This document shows, piece after piece, positions 36,767-45,595 of a stretch of DNA of 64,000 bases. The stretch is from an uncultured Granulosicoccus sp. GTDB lineage: Bacteria; Pseudomonadota; Gammaproteobacteria; Granulosicoccales; Granulosicoccaceae. Under the pieces are notes generated by a model that saw only the letters and a program-made list of their open reading frames with translations, was not told the DNA's origin and did no database searches. Within the stretch, counting starts at the first letter, position 1. Each line of letters begins with the position of its first letter. Position numbers and translations under genes: made by a program. The stretch is from contig CANLXI010000016.1 of NCBI GenBank assembly GCA_947495035.1, forward strand, positions 101,106 to 165,105, read 5' to 3'.

Positions 36767-37585
36767 ATGAGTAATGTATTCAGTGTGGAAGGCAAGACGG
36801 CTGTGGTCACCGGTGGGCTGGGGCAGCTTGGCACACAGTTCAGCAAATCCCTGGCAGAAGCTGGTGCCCGAGTAGCCATCTACAGCCGCCGCCCCTTCTC
36901 ACAGGAACAGATAGAGGAGAAGTTCCCGGGACTCGGCGACAGGATTCGTGTGTATGAAGCCAGCGTCACCGACAAAGGACAACTGCAGGCGGCCACCGCA
37001 CAACTGATGTCCGACTGGGGCGCGCCACAGATACTGGTGAACAATGCCGGTATCGATTCCAAGCCCGACGGCTCTGCCGAGCAGAATGCACCGTTTGAAG
37101 ACTACCCACAGAAGTACTGGGACGAGATCATCGATACCAACCTCACCGGCGTCATGCTGACCAGCCAGGTGGTGGGCACCGAGATGGCCAAGGCGCAGGC
37201 AGGCTCCATCATCAACATCGGCTCCATCTATGGTCTGGTATCGCCCAACCAGGCCCTGTATGCCTACCGCGAAGAACGCGATGGTGTGCCATTCATCAAG
37301 GCGGTGTCGTATGCGGCGTCAAAGTCTGCTTTAATCAATCTGACTCGGTATCTGGCCACCTACTGGGCACCGAAGAAGGTGCGCACCAACCTCATCTCCT
37401 TTGGTGGCGTGAAGACTGCCAGTTTCGACAAGGAATTCATTGATGCCTTCCTCGAACGCGTGCCCATGGCCAGACAGGCCGAGCTGGACGAATACAATGG
37501 CGTTGTCCAGTTTCTGGCGTCGGATGCCTCCTCCTATATGACAGGCTCCAACGTCGTCGTCGATGGCGGCTTTACCGCCTGGTGA
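36767..37585 (+). CDS. Short-chain dehydrogenase/reductase (SDR)
   Basis: A 272-residue NAD(P)-dependent oxidoreductase. The cofactor loop is VVTGGLGQLG near residue 10, followed by the NNAG motif, IINIGSIYG with the catalytic Ser, and SYAASKSALINLTRYLA with Tyr and Lys four apart. The C-terminal SYMTGSNVVVDGGFTAW is the usual classical-SDR end. An AGGAAGAG box precedes the ATG. It is co-oriented with the transporter and the regulator, which overlaps its stop, and probably oxidises the hydroxy acid imported by the TTT system. Confidence 0.9.
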   Translation: MSNVFSVEGKTAVVTGGLGQLGTQFSKSLAEAGARVAIYSRRPFSQEQIEEKFPGLGDRIRVYEASVTDKGQLQAATAQLMSDWGAPQILVNNAGIDSKPDGSAEQNAPFEDYPQKYWDEIIDTNLTGVMLTSQVVGTEMAKAQAGSIINIGSIYGLVSPNQALYAYREERDGVPFIKAVSYAASKSALINLTRYLATYWAPKKVRTNLISFGGVKTASFDKEFIDAFLERVPMARQAELDEYNGVVQFLASDASSYMTGSNVVVDGGFTAW

Positions 37586-38337
37586 GAAAACCCGAAACAA
37601 TCATGCAAACACGGCCCAAACTGCACATCACTCTGGCGGAAGATCTGGAGTCGCGCATTCTCTCCGGTGAAATCAATATCGGTGACCGACTGCCGGCTGA
37701 AGGCGAGATTGCCCGCGAGTACGGTATCAGCACGCGCTCGGTCAGAGAAGGCATCCAGATTCTCGAGATCAAGGGCCTGGTGCAGCGTCGGCACGGAGAG
37801 CGGACCCTGGTGGTTCGCTCCGATGTGGAGAATTTCCTGGGGGCGCTGTCCACCACTGTACGGCAGCACCTGTCGAGCGATCCGGATGCGTTCTTTCAGC
37901 TGATGGACGTTCGACGCATGATTGAAGTGGAAGCCGCCAGCACCCTGTGCGCACTGGAAGAGCGGGATCTGCAGGGTATCGAGGATGCACTGGCCCGCAT
38001 GAATGACTGCGCGAAGAAGAAGAGCTTTGCCGACTTCACGACAGCCGATGCCGAATTCCACCGGGAATTGGTGAAGGCCACCGGCAATGACATTCTCTAC
38101 CTGCTCTACAACAATCTGTACGGCCTGATTACAGAGGTCATCAAGGTATCCAGCCGGATACCCAAGAAGACCCTGACCGTGGCCTGCCGGGAACACACCG
38201 AGATATTCGACGCCATCGTCAGCCGCGACAAGCTTGTCTCCCGACGAACGATGAAAGCTCATATTGACAATAGCAGCGGCTACCTGCTGGCCGCCCTTCA
38301 GAAATCTGACACCACCGACAACACCGATGACAAATAA
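37582..38337 (+). CDS. GntR-family regulator with FCD domain
   Basis: A 251-residue regulator. The winged helix is at residues 15-80 (LESRILSGEINIGDRLPAEG, then GISTRSVREGIQILEIKGLV). The FCD effector domain shows its metal ligands in DAEFHRELV, CREHTEIFDAI and MKAHIDN. The GTG at 37582 overlaps the SDR stop in GTGA; an ATG at 37603 is the alternative and loses nothing conserved. It probably responds to the transported acid and acts on the palindrome before tctC. Confidence 0.9.
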   Translation: MRKPETIMQTRPKLHITLAEDLESRILSGEINIGDRLPAEGEIAREYGISTRSVREGIQILEIKGLVQRRHGERTLVVRSDVENFLGALSTTVRQHLSSDPDAFFQLMDVRRMIEVEAASTLCALEERDLQGIEDALARMNDCAKKKSFADFTTADAEFHRELVKATGNDILYLLYNNLYGLITEVIKVSSRIPKKTLTVACREHTEIFDAIVSRDKLVSRRTMKAHIDNSSGYLLAALQKSDTTDNTDDK

Positions 38338-38992
38338 ATTCGATTACTCCGACACTGACTGGGACTCGATAAAGCGACTGCAGAAGTGGTACTCCGGCGA
38401 CATCCACGACAGCATGGAATCGCTTGGCCTGTGGGGCTATCTGGAAGGCATCTCGCTACAGGGACACCTTGAAGCCGGCGCCGTCATCTGCGGCCCCGCC
38501 GTCACCGTGCTGTTTGAATGCAGCGATCGCAAGGGCGAGCCACAGGATGTTTACCACAATGCCATTGACAACGCGCCCGAAGGTGGCGTGATGGTGGTGG
38601 ATGCGTCCTGTGCCGATGGAGCTTGCAGTGGTGAACTGATGTCCACAGGTGCCAAGGTTCGAGGACTGCAGGCTACTGTGGTCAATAGCACTGTGCGTGA
38701 TTTGGCTCAGGTGCGCAGCCTTGGATATCCGCTGTTTGGTACGCACCCTAGCCCGGTTGGGGTCACTGGGAAGAAGGAGCCGAAGTATTCTCAGGTGCCG
38801 CTTACGTTAGGCAAGGTGACCGTCAACCCTGGCGATATTATCTTCGGTGACATCGATGGTGTGGTTGTTATAGCCAAGGATCATGTCAAGGCTGTGGCTG
38901 ATGCGGCGGACAGTCTTGGCGAGAATGAGCATCAGGCGCGAGAGCGGCTGTTGACTGGGGAGAAGTTGCAGTCTGTTTGGCCTGTGGCTTAG
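38327..38992 (+). CDS. RraA-like aldolase/decarboxylase
   Basis: A 221-residue protein of the RraA fold. Relatives include 4-hydroxy-4-methyl-2-oxoglutarate aldolase and oxaloacetate decarboxylase. Marks: DSMESLGLWGYLEG, GAVICGPAVTV, GELMSTGAKVRGLQATVVNS with the following VRD (catalytic Arg-Asp), and FGDIDGVVVIAKD. The ATG at 38327 overlaps the GntR stop (ATGACAAATAA) and starts the protein at TNKFDYSD; the longer frame to 38264 runs inside the regulator. In this cluster it would cleave the keto acid made by the SDR. It ends in TAG and is the last gene before the AT-rich island. Confidence 0.85.
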   Translation: MTNKFDYSDTDWDSIKRLQKWYSGDIHDSMESLGLWGYLEGISLQGHLEAGAVICGPAVTVLFECSDRKGEPQDVYHNAIDNAPEGGVMVVDASCADGACSGELMSTGAKVRGLQATVVNSTVRDLAQVRSLGYPLFGTHPSPVGVTGKKEPKYSQVPLTLGKVTVNPGDIIFGDIDGVVVIAKDHVKAVADAADSLGENEHQARERLLTGEKLQSVWPVA

Positions 38993-39790
38993 CAGTTAAC
39001 ATCCGGCCTGGGTCAGGGATGACCGGGTTGTGCACATATATAGTGCATTTTATGGTAGAAATGTGGGTATACCTAATACCAGCTAGCGGGTTTACGTCAT
39101 GATGACAGGTTGTGATTTTGTTTATCGAGTTGCGCAGCGAGTGTTGATCACGGAGGCTGTGCTGCCCCTACAGTCGTGTAGAACATCCGGCTCGTGTAGG
39201 TACCCGCGTACGACGCCGCCATCTGGCTAGGCTCCGCGCTTTTCTAACGTCGTAGAATGCCTTGAAGATATCAATACAGGCTGACCTACGAATTCTTGAT
39301 TTAGAATTATCGAGTTTTCGCTGCTGAGTATGCTGTTGCGTGGTTAAGATATTCTGTGTAGACGAGTTCTTGCGAGGTGCTTGAGAATGGCATGCCGCTA
39401 CGTAGAGTTTTTTAAAGCATAGCTTTGACCTTGTCTCTGTCAATCTGCCTACATGCATCCCAGCTAATCCCGAGTCGGTAAAATTCACCCCATTGATATT
39501 TTGATACTTGGGTGGGAATGTGCGATATTTAACATCACGCACTTAGAATGCTCGCTCCCATTGAGGCTAAATAACTTGGATTGTCCTAACTTCCGACTCA
39601 GGGTTACTCTGATACGCTCTACTCCGTATAGCCACTACTTTATGGAATCACTGATAAAGCAATGCGAGTGATAGAGAATAGCGAATGCATACCTGATTCA
39701 GAATAATACTTGGTCGATTTTCTAGCAAATCCCTTAGAAACATAATCACAGTTCTATTTCCAATTACCTTATTTCATAGAGAACTGATAA
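38993..39790. other. 798-base gap at the left edge of the AT-rich island
   Basis: No credible gene. Composition changes here from GC-rich genes to AT-rich sequence and stays low until about 45.6 kb. I searched for an attC-like right half or for a 5' edge complementary to the first attC (expected near GTTATTTGTG) and found none, so the left boundary of the array is not resolved. The promoter of the first island gene is probably in the AT-rich last 150 bases. Confidence 0.5.
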
Positions 39791-41464
39791 ATGAGCCCGA
39801 TTCAGCAGATTACCATTCATCTGGAAGGCGTCGGTACTGTCCTTAAAAGCAGACGATTCCAGGTCCCAACATATCAACGAGGATATGCATGGGAAGCTGA
39901 ACATGTCGAGGCGCTACTTGCCGACATTTCGGATGCCATCACGAGCAAGGAAAAAGAATACTTTCTTGGATCAATGGTAGTAACCTCTGCGAATAGTAAG
40001 AGGCTAGAGGTCGTCGATGGGCAACAGAGGCTCACCACAGTAAGCCTGATAATTCTTGCTATAAAAGAAAAATTCCTTCAAGACAAAGATCACGATGTCG
40101 TTGCATCCCTAAACACAGATTTTCTAGCAAGCAGCGACCGCAGAACTAAAGAGCGCGAACCCAAGTTAATTTTGAACGAAGTAGACAACGAAATCTATCA
40201 AGATCTGATTGAAGACTACGACGCTACTATCAATAAAAAAGGAGTTCGGCGCCCTTCTCACAAGCGTCTAATTGCAGCGGCCAAGCAATGCTCCGCATAT
40301 ATACAAAAAGTATGCTTAAACTCAAAAGATTCGGAAGAAGATCTTCATACGTGGTTAGATTATATTGAAAAACAGTTAAAAATTATTGTTGTAATAGCGC
40401 CTGACGACAGTAATGCGTTCGTAATTTTTGAGACTCTTAATGACAGAGGACTAGACCTGGCCATATCTGATCTAGTGAAAAATTATCTTTTTCACAAATC
40501 TAGCGAAAAAATAGAAGAAACAAAAAATCGATGGCTTTCGATGGTATCGACTCTTGAGAGCGCGACAGACGATCCCTTAATTGTTGCATATATACGTCAT
40601 TTCTCTATGGCAAAGTATGGATTGATACGAGAGAAAGACTTGTTTTCTCTATTGAAGAAAAAAATTACTAGTAAAAGAGGAGCTTTAAACTATTCAACTG
40701 AGCTGGCTGATAGTGTTAGAGGATATTCAGCCCTGATTAATACTGATCACGATTTTTGGAATACGTTTCCCACAGGGACATCTGCGTCAGTTGCTACATT
40801 CAATTTATTGGGAATGACTCAAATAAGGCCACTTTTGTTAGCCATACTTGATAGTTTTACGTCAAAGCAGGTGGCAATGGCATTCAAAAGTCTTGTTGCA
40901 GTTGCGGTTAGATATCAACTTGTGGGCGGTGTAGGTGGTGGTACTTTGGAGAGGCTGTACTCTGAAACTGCAAAAGCGATTACAGAAGGAAAGATAACTA
41001 AGTCATTGGAGGTAATTTCAGAACTGAAAACCGTTCCAAGCGACAGCGCTTTTGAGGCAGCGTTTGCATACGCAACAGTTTCAAAACCAAAAGTGGCTAG
41101 ATATTTTCTTAGAGAATTGGAAATAGCTAAATCACATCTCGCGGACGATATTATCCCAGATATTGATCCAACTAAGGTTAACCTAGAGCATGTGTTACCT
41201 CAGTCTCCAGCTGATGGGTGGAAGGATTTTGACGAAGAGGAATGGAGGACCTATCACAAGCGTTTGGGGAATATGGCTATAATGTCGTCTGGTTCTAATA
41301 GTGATATTGGCAATGCCAGTTTTTCGAAAAAGAAGAGTGCCTATAAAGATTCTTCATTTTATTTCACGGAACAATTGTCTTCATCGCCTGAATGGACTAA
41401 AGATAAAATAGAATCGCGTCAGAAGGAAATGGCGCAAGTGGCGGTTAAACACTGGAAGCCATAA
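39791..41464 (+). CDS. DUF262/DUF1524 protein (GmrSD-like, ParB-like plus HNH nuclease)
   Basis: A 557-residue protein. The N-terminal DUF262 domain has RFQVPTYQRGYAWE (22-35), YFLGSMVV, and VVDGQQRLTT (74-83), the DGQQR nucleotide-handling motif. The C-terminal DUF1524 HNH-type nuclease has NLEHVLPQ (464-471, with His467) and RLGNMAIMSS (from 491, Asn494), then a typical SFSKKKSAYKDSSF. Both halves of GmrS and GmrD are in one chain, as in many single-protein family members. GmrSD is a type IV restriction enzyme that cuts modified phage DNA with nucleotide hydrolysis; defence is therefore likely but not shown. Codon use is AT-rich, unlike its neighbours. The ribosome site is weak. Confidence 0.85.
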   Translation: MSPIQQITIHLEGVGTVLKSRRFQVPTYQRGYAWEAEHVEALLADISDAITSKEKEYFLGSMVVTSANSKRLEVVDGQQRLTTVSLIILAIKEKFLQDKDHDVVASLNTDFLASSDRRTKEREPKLILNEVDNEIYQDLIEDYDATINKKGVRRPSHKRLIAAAKQCSAYIQKVCLNSKDSEEDLHTWLDYIEKQLKIIVVIAPDDSNAFVIFETLNDRGLDLAISDLVKNYLFHKSSEKIEETKNRWLSMVSTLESATDDPLIVAYIRHFSMAKYGLIREKDLFSLLKKKITSKRGALNYSTELADSVRGYSALINTDHDFWNTFPTGTSASVATFNLLGMTQIRPLLLAILDSFTSKQVAMAFKSLVAVAVRYQLVGGVGGGTLERLYSETAKAITEGKITKSLEVISELKTVPSDSAFEAAFAYATVSKPKVARYFLRELEIAKSHLADDIIPDIDPTKVNLEHVLPQSPADGWKDFDEEEWRTYHKRLGNMAIMSSGSNSDIGNASFSKKKSAYKDSSFYFTEQLSSSPEWTKDKIESRQKEMAQVAVKHWKP

Positions 41465-41773
41465 TATATGTAAGTGCACGACCATATAATAAAGAGATAA
41501 TCACAAATAACGTTGAACCTGAAGCTTACCACCGGAACGCAATCATGAGTTCCTCTGGACACGCTCCGACGGCAAGTTCAGGTGGTCGCCGGAGTTAGGT
41601 TTCTAAAAAACTTTCCATTGGGTCAAAGAACATTACCCAGCATGGTCTTCTAGGAGCAAGCTCTGATTCCTAATACAATGTCATCATTACCAAGACGTTG
41701 ACACGCTTCACATGTATAGTTTTCTGCTATGCCATATTATTTCTAATATCGCTTACTTGCACGGAGCAGACGA
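41465..41773. other. Spacer between island genes 1 and 2, holding attC-like site 1
   Basis: 309 bases. The first 140 bases contain the attC-like structure listed at 41502-41603. The remaining 170 bases are AT-rich, without a gene, and should carry the promoter of the next gene. Confidence 0.5.
41502..41603 (+). other. attC-like recombination site 1 (weaker)
   Basis: The right end GTTAGGT (41594-41600) fits the attC core GTTRRRY exactly. Inside, ACCTGAA(g)CTT at about 41518-41527 pairs with AAGTTCAGGT at 41574-41583 with one unpaired base, as in the extrahelical bases of attC. The left box CGTTGAACCTG (41511-41521) is nearly the same as in site 2. The left outer box is poor. The 5' edge it creates, TTAGGTTTC, is complementary at 8 of 10 positions (counting the preceding G) to GAAACGCAAC at the left end of site 2. 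Confidence 0.55.
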
Positions 41774-43537
41774 GTGCCCGACAGACTAAAACTTACAAAG
41801 AATGCTCAGTTCTTTCGAATCGACGAGCGCGTCTCGAATGAAATTATTCAGGACGTTTTGGATGCTGCTACAGAAAATATTGCCCCCGATGGCGAACTCA
41901 TAATAGATAATTTCCGTGAAGAAATATACGTTGAAAAATTCGATTTGAATTTTACTTATTCTATCAAAGCGTATCCTTCGTATCGACCAGTCTATTTCTT
42001 GGATGATATTTATTCAGACACTATACATGCATTCATCCTGATCATTGAAATTGGAGACTATATTGCGATTTTGCGAAAGAGCTGCTCAAGCGTATTCGAG
42101 GTTCTAGAAAACCACTTCACGCTAATTGGTAGTGGTGAATTCTCATCAATGTTCGCAGATGAAAATGTAGAGTTTCAGAAACTAGCGCTCCGAAATATGA
42201 CTGTATCAGACCGTGCTATGAGGTCAAGATCATATGAAGCAGCTAGCTTGAAAGGACTTCTCTCTACTCATTCAGCTGGCCGCTCGATTCCGTATTACTA
42301 TAAATTGAGACAAGGTGCGGTGACAAAGTCCATATCAGGCACTGGCCGCGTAGTTGAGACATCTGTTAGGGCGCCACTTGAAGAAATCGGGGCTTGGGTG
42401 AAAGAACAAATCTTGCAAATTGAGTCTACAAATACTTCCAACTTTCTCGATGCCTTCGCTAGTAAGATTGAACTCCACGAGGTTCTAGGTGTTACAGCAC
42501 CCAACGCCATACTAATTGAGTGCACATCCCTATTTGAACGGATTAAAAAAGACAATCTGCTTATAAAATACAAGACAAAATCGGGTCGAATAGTTGGGGT
42601 AAAAAATCGAGATGTGAAAAAAATTGAGAATGCTCTTGAAAAGGTCTACGAAATTGATTCTGACTACAGCGTGATGGATAGCGATGGTCGCTCGAAGATA
42701 CGTGTGAACAAGAAAACACTCACCATTCAATCCCCGTTGCTTTCAAAGCTTAAGCTTCAAGAAAATGGTAAATTCGTGACTCTTCAGAAGTTCATTGTAA
42801 GGAATGGCTTTTATAGCATTAGTTTTGATGACCCAAAATACATGTATTTTATGGGGTCTTGTTTTGAAGATTCATCCGGTGTGTCAGAGATAGATAGCAT
42901 TCTCGAAATGCTAACTCCTGTAGATGGCATCTCAAGTGTTAGTTCAGAGAAAGGTAAGCCTACTTCCATTTCAGTTAACTTCAGAAAAGGCTCAATGTTC
43001 AAACTGGTTGAGTCAATTCATCGTTCCGATGATTACATATTTTGTGACGATCTAGGTGACGAGTGGGCGGATCATATAACTTTTAGCAAGAAAAATTCAA
43101 ACATATGCTTCATCCACTCAAAGCATGGAGATCCAAGTACATCCGCTAGCAACTTGCATGATGTTGTAGGTCAGGGAATCAAGAATCTCGGCAACATGTA
43201 CTTCGATGCTGCTTCTATAAACAAGAAGGTCAATGCAATGCTTCGATCCAAATATAGCTTAGGCGGGGTACAAACTAACATATCACGAATTCGGAGAGGA
43301 AATGCTAATCGATTCGAGGCATATGCTAGTAACTTGCTTAAAGACTACAAGCTAAATAGAAGTTGTGTTCTTAGTTGTTCATTTATATCAAAATCGCAAG
43401 TGGCCATGGAGTTTGAAAAAATAAAGAACGGTCGCAATGTGCGTGGAAACGTTATTCAATTGTTATGGATATTATCCTCATTCGCGCACGCGGCAAAAGA
43501 AATGAACATAAGGCCTATTATATATTGCGCCGAGTAA
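41774..43537 (+). CDS. Unrecognised 587-residue island protein
   Basis: I do not recognise this protein. It starts with GTG, seven bases after a GGAG box. There is no signal peptide or membrane helix. The N-terminal 150 residues are mixed alpha/beta; the middle has charged helices (VKNRDVKKIENALEKVYEID). The most conserved-looking part is C-terminal: CDDLGDEWADHITF at about residues 423-436, then ICFIHSKHGDPSTSASNLHD and VVGQGIKNLGNMYF. Spaced Asp/Glu with a following strand and Lys (FIHSKHG) recalls a PD-(D/E)XK-like nuclease, but this is a guess. AT-rich codons and the same size as the next gene. Position between two nuclease-type genes in an attC-bounded unit suggests a defence role. Confidence 0.7.
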   Translation: MPDRLKLTKNAQFFRIDERVSNEIIQDVLDAATENIAPDGELIIDNFREEIYVEKFDLNFTYSIKAYPSYRPVYFLDDIYSDTIHAFILIIEIGDYIAILRKSCSSVFEVLENHFTLIGSGEFSSMFADENVEFQKLALRNMTVSDRAMRSRSYEAASLKGLLSTHSAGRSIPYYYKLRQGAVTKSISGTGRVVETSVRAPLEEIGAWVKEQILQIESTNTSNFLDAFASKIELHEVLGVTAPNAILIECTSLFERIKKDNLLIKYKTKSGRIVGVKNRDVKKIENALEKVYEIDSDYSVMDSDGRSKIRVNKKTLTIQSPLLSKLKLQENGKFVTLQKFIVRNGFYSISFDDPKYMYFMGSCFEDSSGVSEIDSILEMLTPVDGISSVSSEKGKPTSISVNFRKGSMFKLVESIHRSDDYIFCDDLGDEWADHITFSKKNSNICFIHSKHGDPSTSASNLHDVVGQGIKNLGNMYFDAASINKKVNAMLRSKYSLGGVQTNISRIRRGNANRFEAYASNLLKDYKLNRSCVLSCSFISKSQVAMEFEKIKNGRNVRGNVIQLLWILSSFAHAAKEMNIRPIIYCAE

Positions 43538-43794
43538 TATAATAGGAAACTGTAAATAGCAAGAGAACTTCCTGCCTACAAGAATAGTTAACTACCCGCT
43601 CATCAATTAAACCGGATTAGCAAGATTGTCTGGGATATGAGTGGGTGCTTATATAATTTGAAACGCAACCCGAAGAAAGCGTTGAACCTGTCATTTTACA
43701 AAACCTCCCAACACTGCCGCTCTAATCGGCTTGTGTAAAATGCACGTTAACGCTACTGTTATACGCCTCAGAGAGCTTCTGACATTATTAATAA
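43538..43794. other. Spacer between island genes 2 and 3
   Basis: 257 bases with attC-like site 2 in its second half. The first 120 bases show no gene. Confidence 0.5.
43660..43767 (+). other. attC-like recombination site 2
   Basis: Left outer box GAAACGCAAC (43660-43669); left stem arm 43678-43700; loop of 33 bases; right stem arm 43734-43754; right outer box GTTATACGCC (43758-43767). The two arms pair over about 21 bases with two extra unpaired bases on the left arm (G43684, T43691) and one mismatch, including a 9-base perfect core CATTTTACA/TGTAAAATG. Unpaired bases on one arm are the hallmark of attC. The right box GTTATAC departs from GTTRRRY at one place. Confidence 0.65.
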
Positions 43795-45558
43795 ATGACA
43801 AAGATATCATTCAATGTAGACACGAGGCTCGCGAAGCTCCTCTCCCAGAATTATCGATCAAGCGAGCGCGCTATTAAGGAGCTTGTGGACAACGCTTGGG
43901 ATGCAGATTCTGAAGAAGTCATAGTTACTCTACCTCAAGCAATGACTGATGAATTAATCGTGGTGGAAGATAACGGCTCTGGAATGACTGAAGAAGAAAT
44001 TCTAAGAGAATATCTTCATATCGCAAGTGATCGTCGGAAAAGGCGCGGAGATCTCACGCAAAAAAAACATCGAAAAGTAAAAGGAAAAAAAGGAATTGGA
44101 AAGTTCGCCGGATTAATGGCCGCTAACTCTATGTTGGTTGAAACATGGGCGAGAGGAAAAAAATGTCAATTTTCTATCAGCACATCCGCACTCGAGTCAA
44201 TTGACAGTATCGAGCGTCTACCAATTGAAATGGACATCAGTGACTGCCTTTCGGAAAAGCACGGCACGCGTATTTCTCTTACGAGTCTACATCAACATAT
44301 GGCGTTTCCTCAGCCTGAGAAGTTTCGGCAAATATTGCTTCAAGAATATGGCCGAGAAGACGATTTCAACATATTTGTCAATGACAAAGAATTAGATATT
44401 GATGATGTAATTGGAACCTACACATCACACGCCCAAAATTTACCTGATGTCGGAGATGTGAATCTGCGTTTTACCGTATCAAATCAAAAGGGCAAACTAA
44501 AACAGCCGGGGATATCTATTCGGGTGGGGGGAAAGATCGTTGGAAAGCCAGGCTTCTTTGGCCTTGATGAGGCAGACGACTTCCCTAAGAAGTTGCTTGC
44601 AAAAATTTACGGCGAAGTGGAGGTTGATGGTCTCAAGGATCATGTCACAGCCGATTGGGGCGCCCTCGTTGAAAATAGCGAACTGTACAAGAGTGTACTT
44701 GATTATGTAGCACCGATAATTAGAGAGAAAGTTCGAGAAGCATATGGCCGAGACATTGCCATGGCTCAAGCCAGATTACAAAAGAAGATTAATGAGCGGC
44801 TTGCCGCACTACCAGAATACAAACGTCAATTTGCTGAAAAATCAATTACAGCTGTATTAGGAAAATACTACGGCGAACCTGAGTCTAAGGTCGAGCCTGT
44901 TGTGAGCGTCTTGCTTGATGCAGTAGAGCGCACCGACTATCGCGCCATTCTTGATTACATCCACGAAGCTGGGCATAGCGATATTGCCAAGGTTGCTTCA
45001 GTTTTGAGTGAATTTGGTCTAGCTGAGTTAGCGATTCTTGGCGAACAGGTCAAGAGCCGTCTAGAATTTCTAGAACATCTTGAGCGACTATGCAAAGACA
45101 ATAGCGTCAAGGAGGATGCAGTGCATTCGGCGCTTGAAAAAAACCTCTGGGTGTTTGGACACGAGTACTTTCTGTTCAGCAGCAATATTACATTGAAGCG
45201 ACAGATCGAGGAATATCTAAATATGAAGTATACGGGTGACCGGTCTAGTAGACGCCCTGACTTAATGTTAAGTGCGGGCTATAGTGGAACCCATCTTCTC
45301 ATAGAATTTAAACGCCCTTCTCATGCGTTGAAATATGTAGATTATCAGCAGGCTACTCAATATAGAAACGATTTTAGGAAATACATCGGTACAGACATCG
45401 AAATATTATTGATTGGTGGAAAACGCGGAAACGATCTCCCAGAATCAGTGAATATTGAGCCAAATACATCAATTATAATATTTAATGAAGTAATTTCGCG
45501 ATCTCGAAATCAATTGAATTGGTTACTTCAAGAGCTCGGTGGAAGTGCGCATGCATGA
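43795..45558 (+). CDS. GHKL ATPase fused to a PD-(D/E)XK nuclease domain
   Basis: A 587-residue protein. The N-terminal GHKL (Hsp90/MutL/MORC-type) ATPase has the N box IKELVDNAWDAD (Glu29, Asn33), the G1 box EDNGSGM (Asp59, Gly61, Gly63) and the G2 box KGKKGIGKFAG (96-106). A middle domain follows. The C-terminal domain of about 150 residues is DUF4263/Shedu-like: LEKNLWVFGHEYFLF, RRPDLML (Pro488, Asp489) and LLIEFKRPS (Glu504, Lys506), the complete PD-ExK set, then QQATQYRND. An ATP-driven clamp with its own nuclease is a known layout in bacterial defence. It begins 36 bases after the cassette edge at 43759 and ends two bases before its own attC-like box. Confidence 0.88.
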   Translation: MTKISFNVDTRLAKLLSQNYRSSERAIKELVDNAWDADSEEVIVTLPQAMTDELIVVEDNGSGMTEEEILREYLHIASDRRKRRGDLTQKKHRKVKGKKGIGKFAGLMAANSMLVETWARGKKCQFSISTSALESIDSIERLPIEMDISDCLSEKHGTRISLTSLHQHMAFPQPEKFRQILLQEYGREDDFNIFVNDKELDIDDVIGTYTSHAQNLPDVGDVNLRFTVSNQKGKLKQPGISIRVGGKIVGKPGFFGLDEADDFPKKLLAKIYGEVEVDGLKDHVTADWGALVENSELYKSVLDYVAPIIREKVREAYGRDIAMAQARLQKKINERLAALPEYKRQFAEKSITAVLGKYYGEPESKVEPVVSVLLDAVERTDYRAILDYIHEAGHSDIAKVASVLSEFGLAELAILGEQVKSRLEFLEHLERLCKDNSVKEDAVHSALEKNLWVFGHEYFLFSSNITLKRQIEEYLNMKYTGDRSSRRPDLMLSAGYSGTHLLIEFKRPSHALKYVDYQQATQYRNDFRKYIGTDIEILLIGGKRGNDLPESVNIEPNTSIIIFNEVISRSRNQLNWLLQELGGSAHA

Positions 45559-45559
45559 C

Positions 45560-45595
45560 GGCGTATAACAATACGCTGAACCGGCAACTAGAAAT
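45560..45595 (+). other. attC-like site 3, left half only
   Basis: GGCGTATAAC starts two bases after the stop of the ATPase-nuclease gene. A box ACGCTGAACCGG (45573-45584) follows, close to CGTTGAACCTG in sites 1 and 2. The matching right half is absent; a decayed IS end begins at 45631, so the site seems to have been cut by that element. Confidence 0.55.

Noticed and set aside
38993..39790. A fourth attC-like site before the DUF262 gene
   Set aside because: I found no right half with GTTRRRY plus paired arms, nor a sequence complementary to the left end of attC-like site 1.
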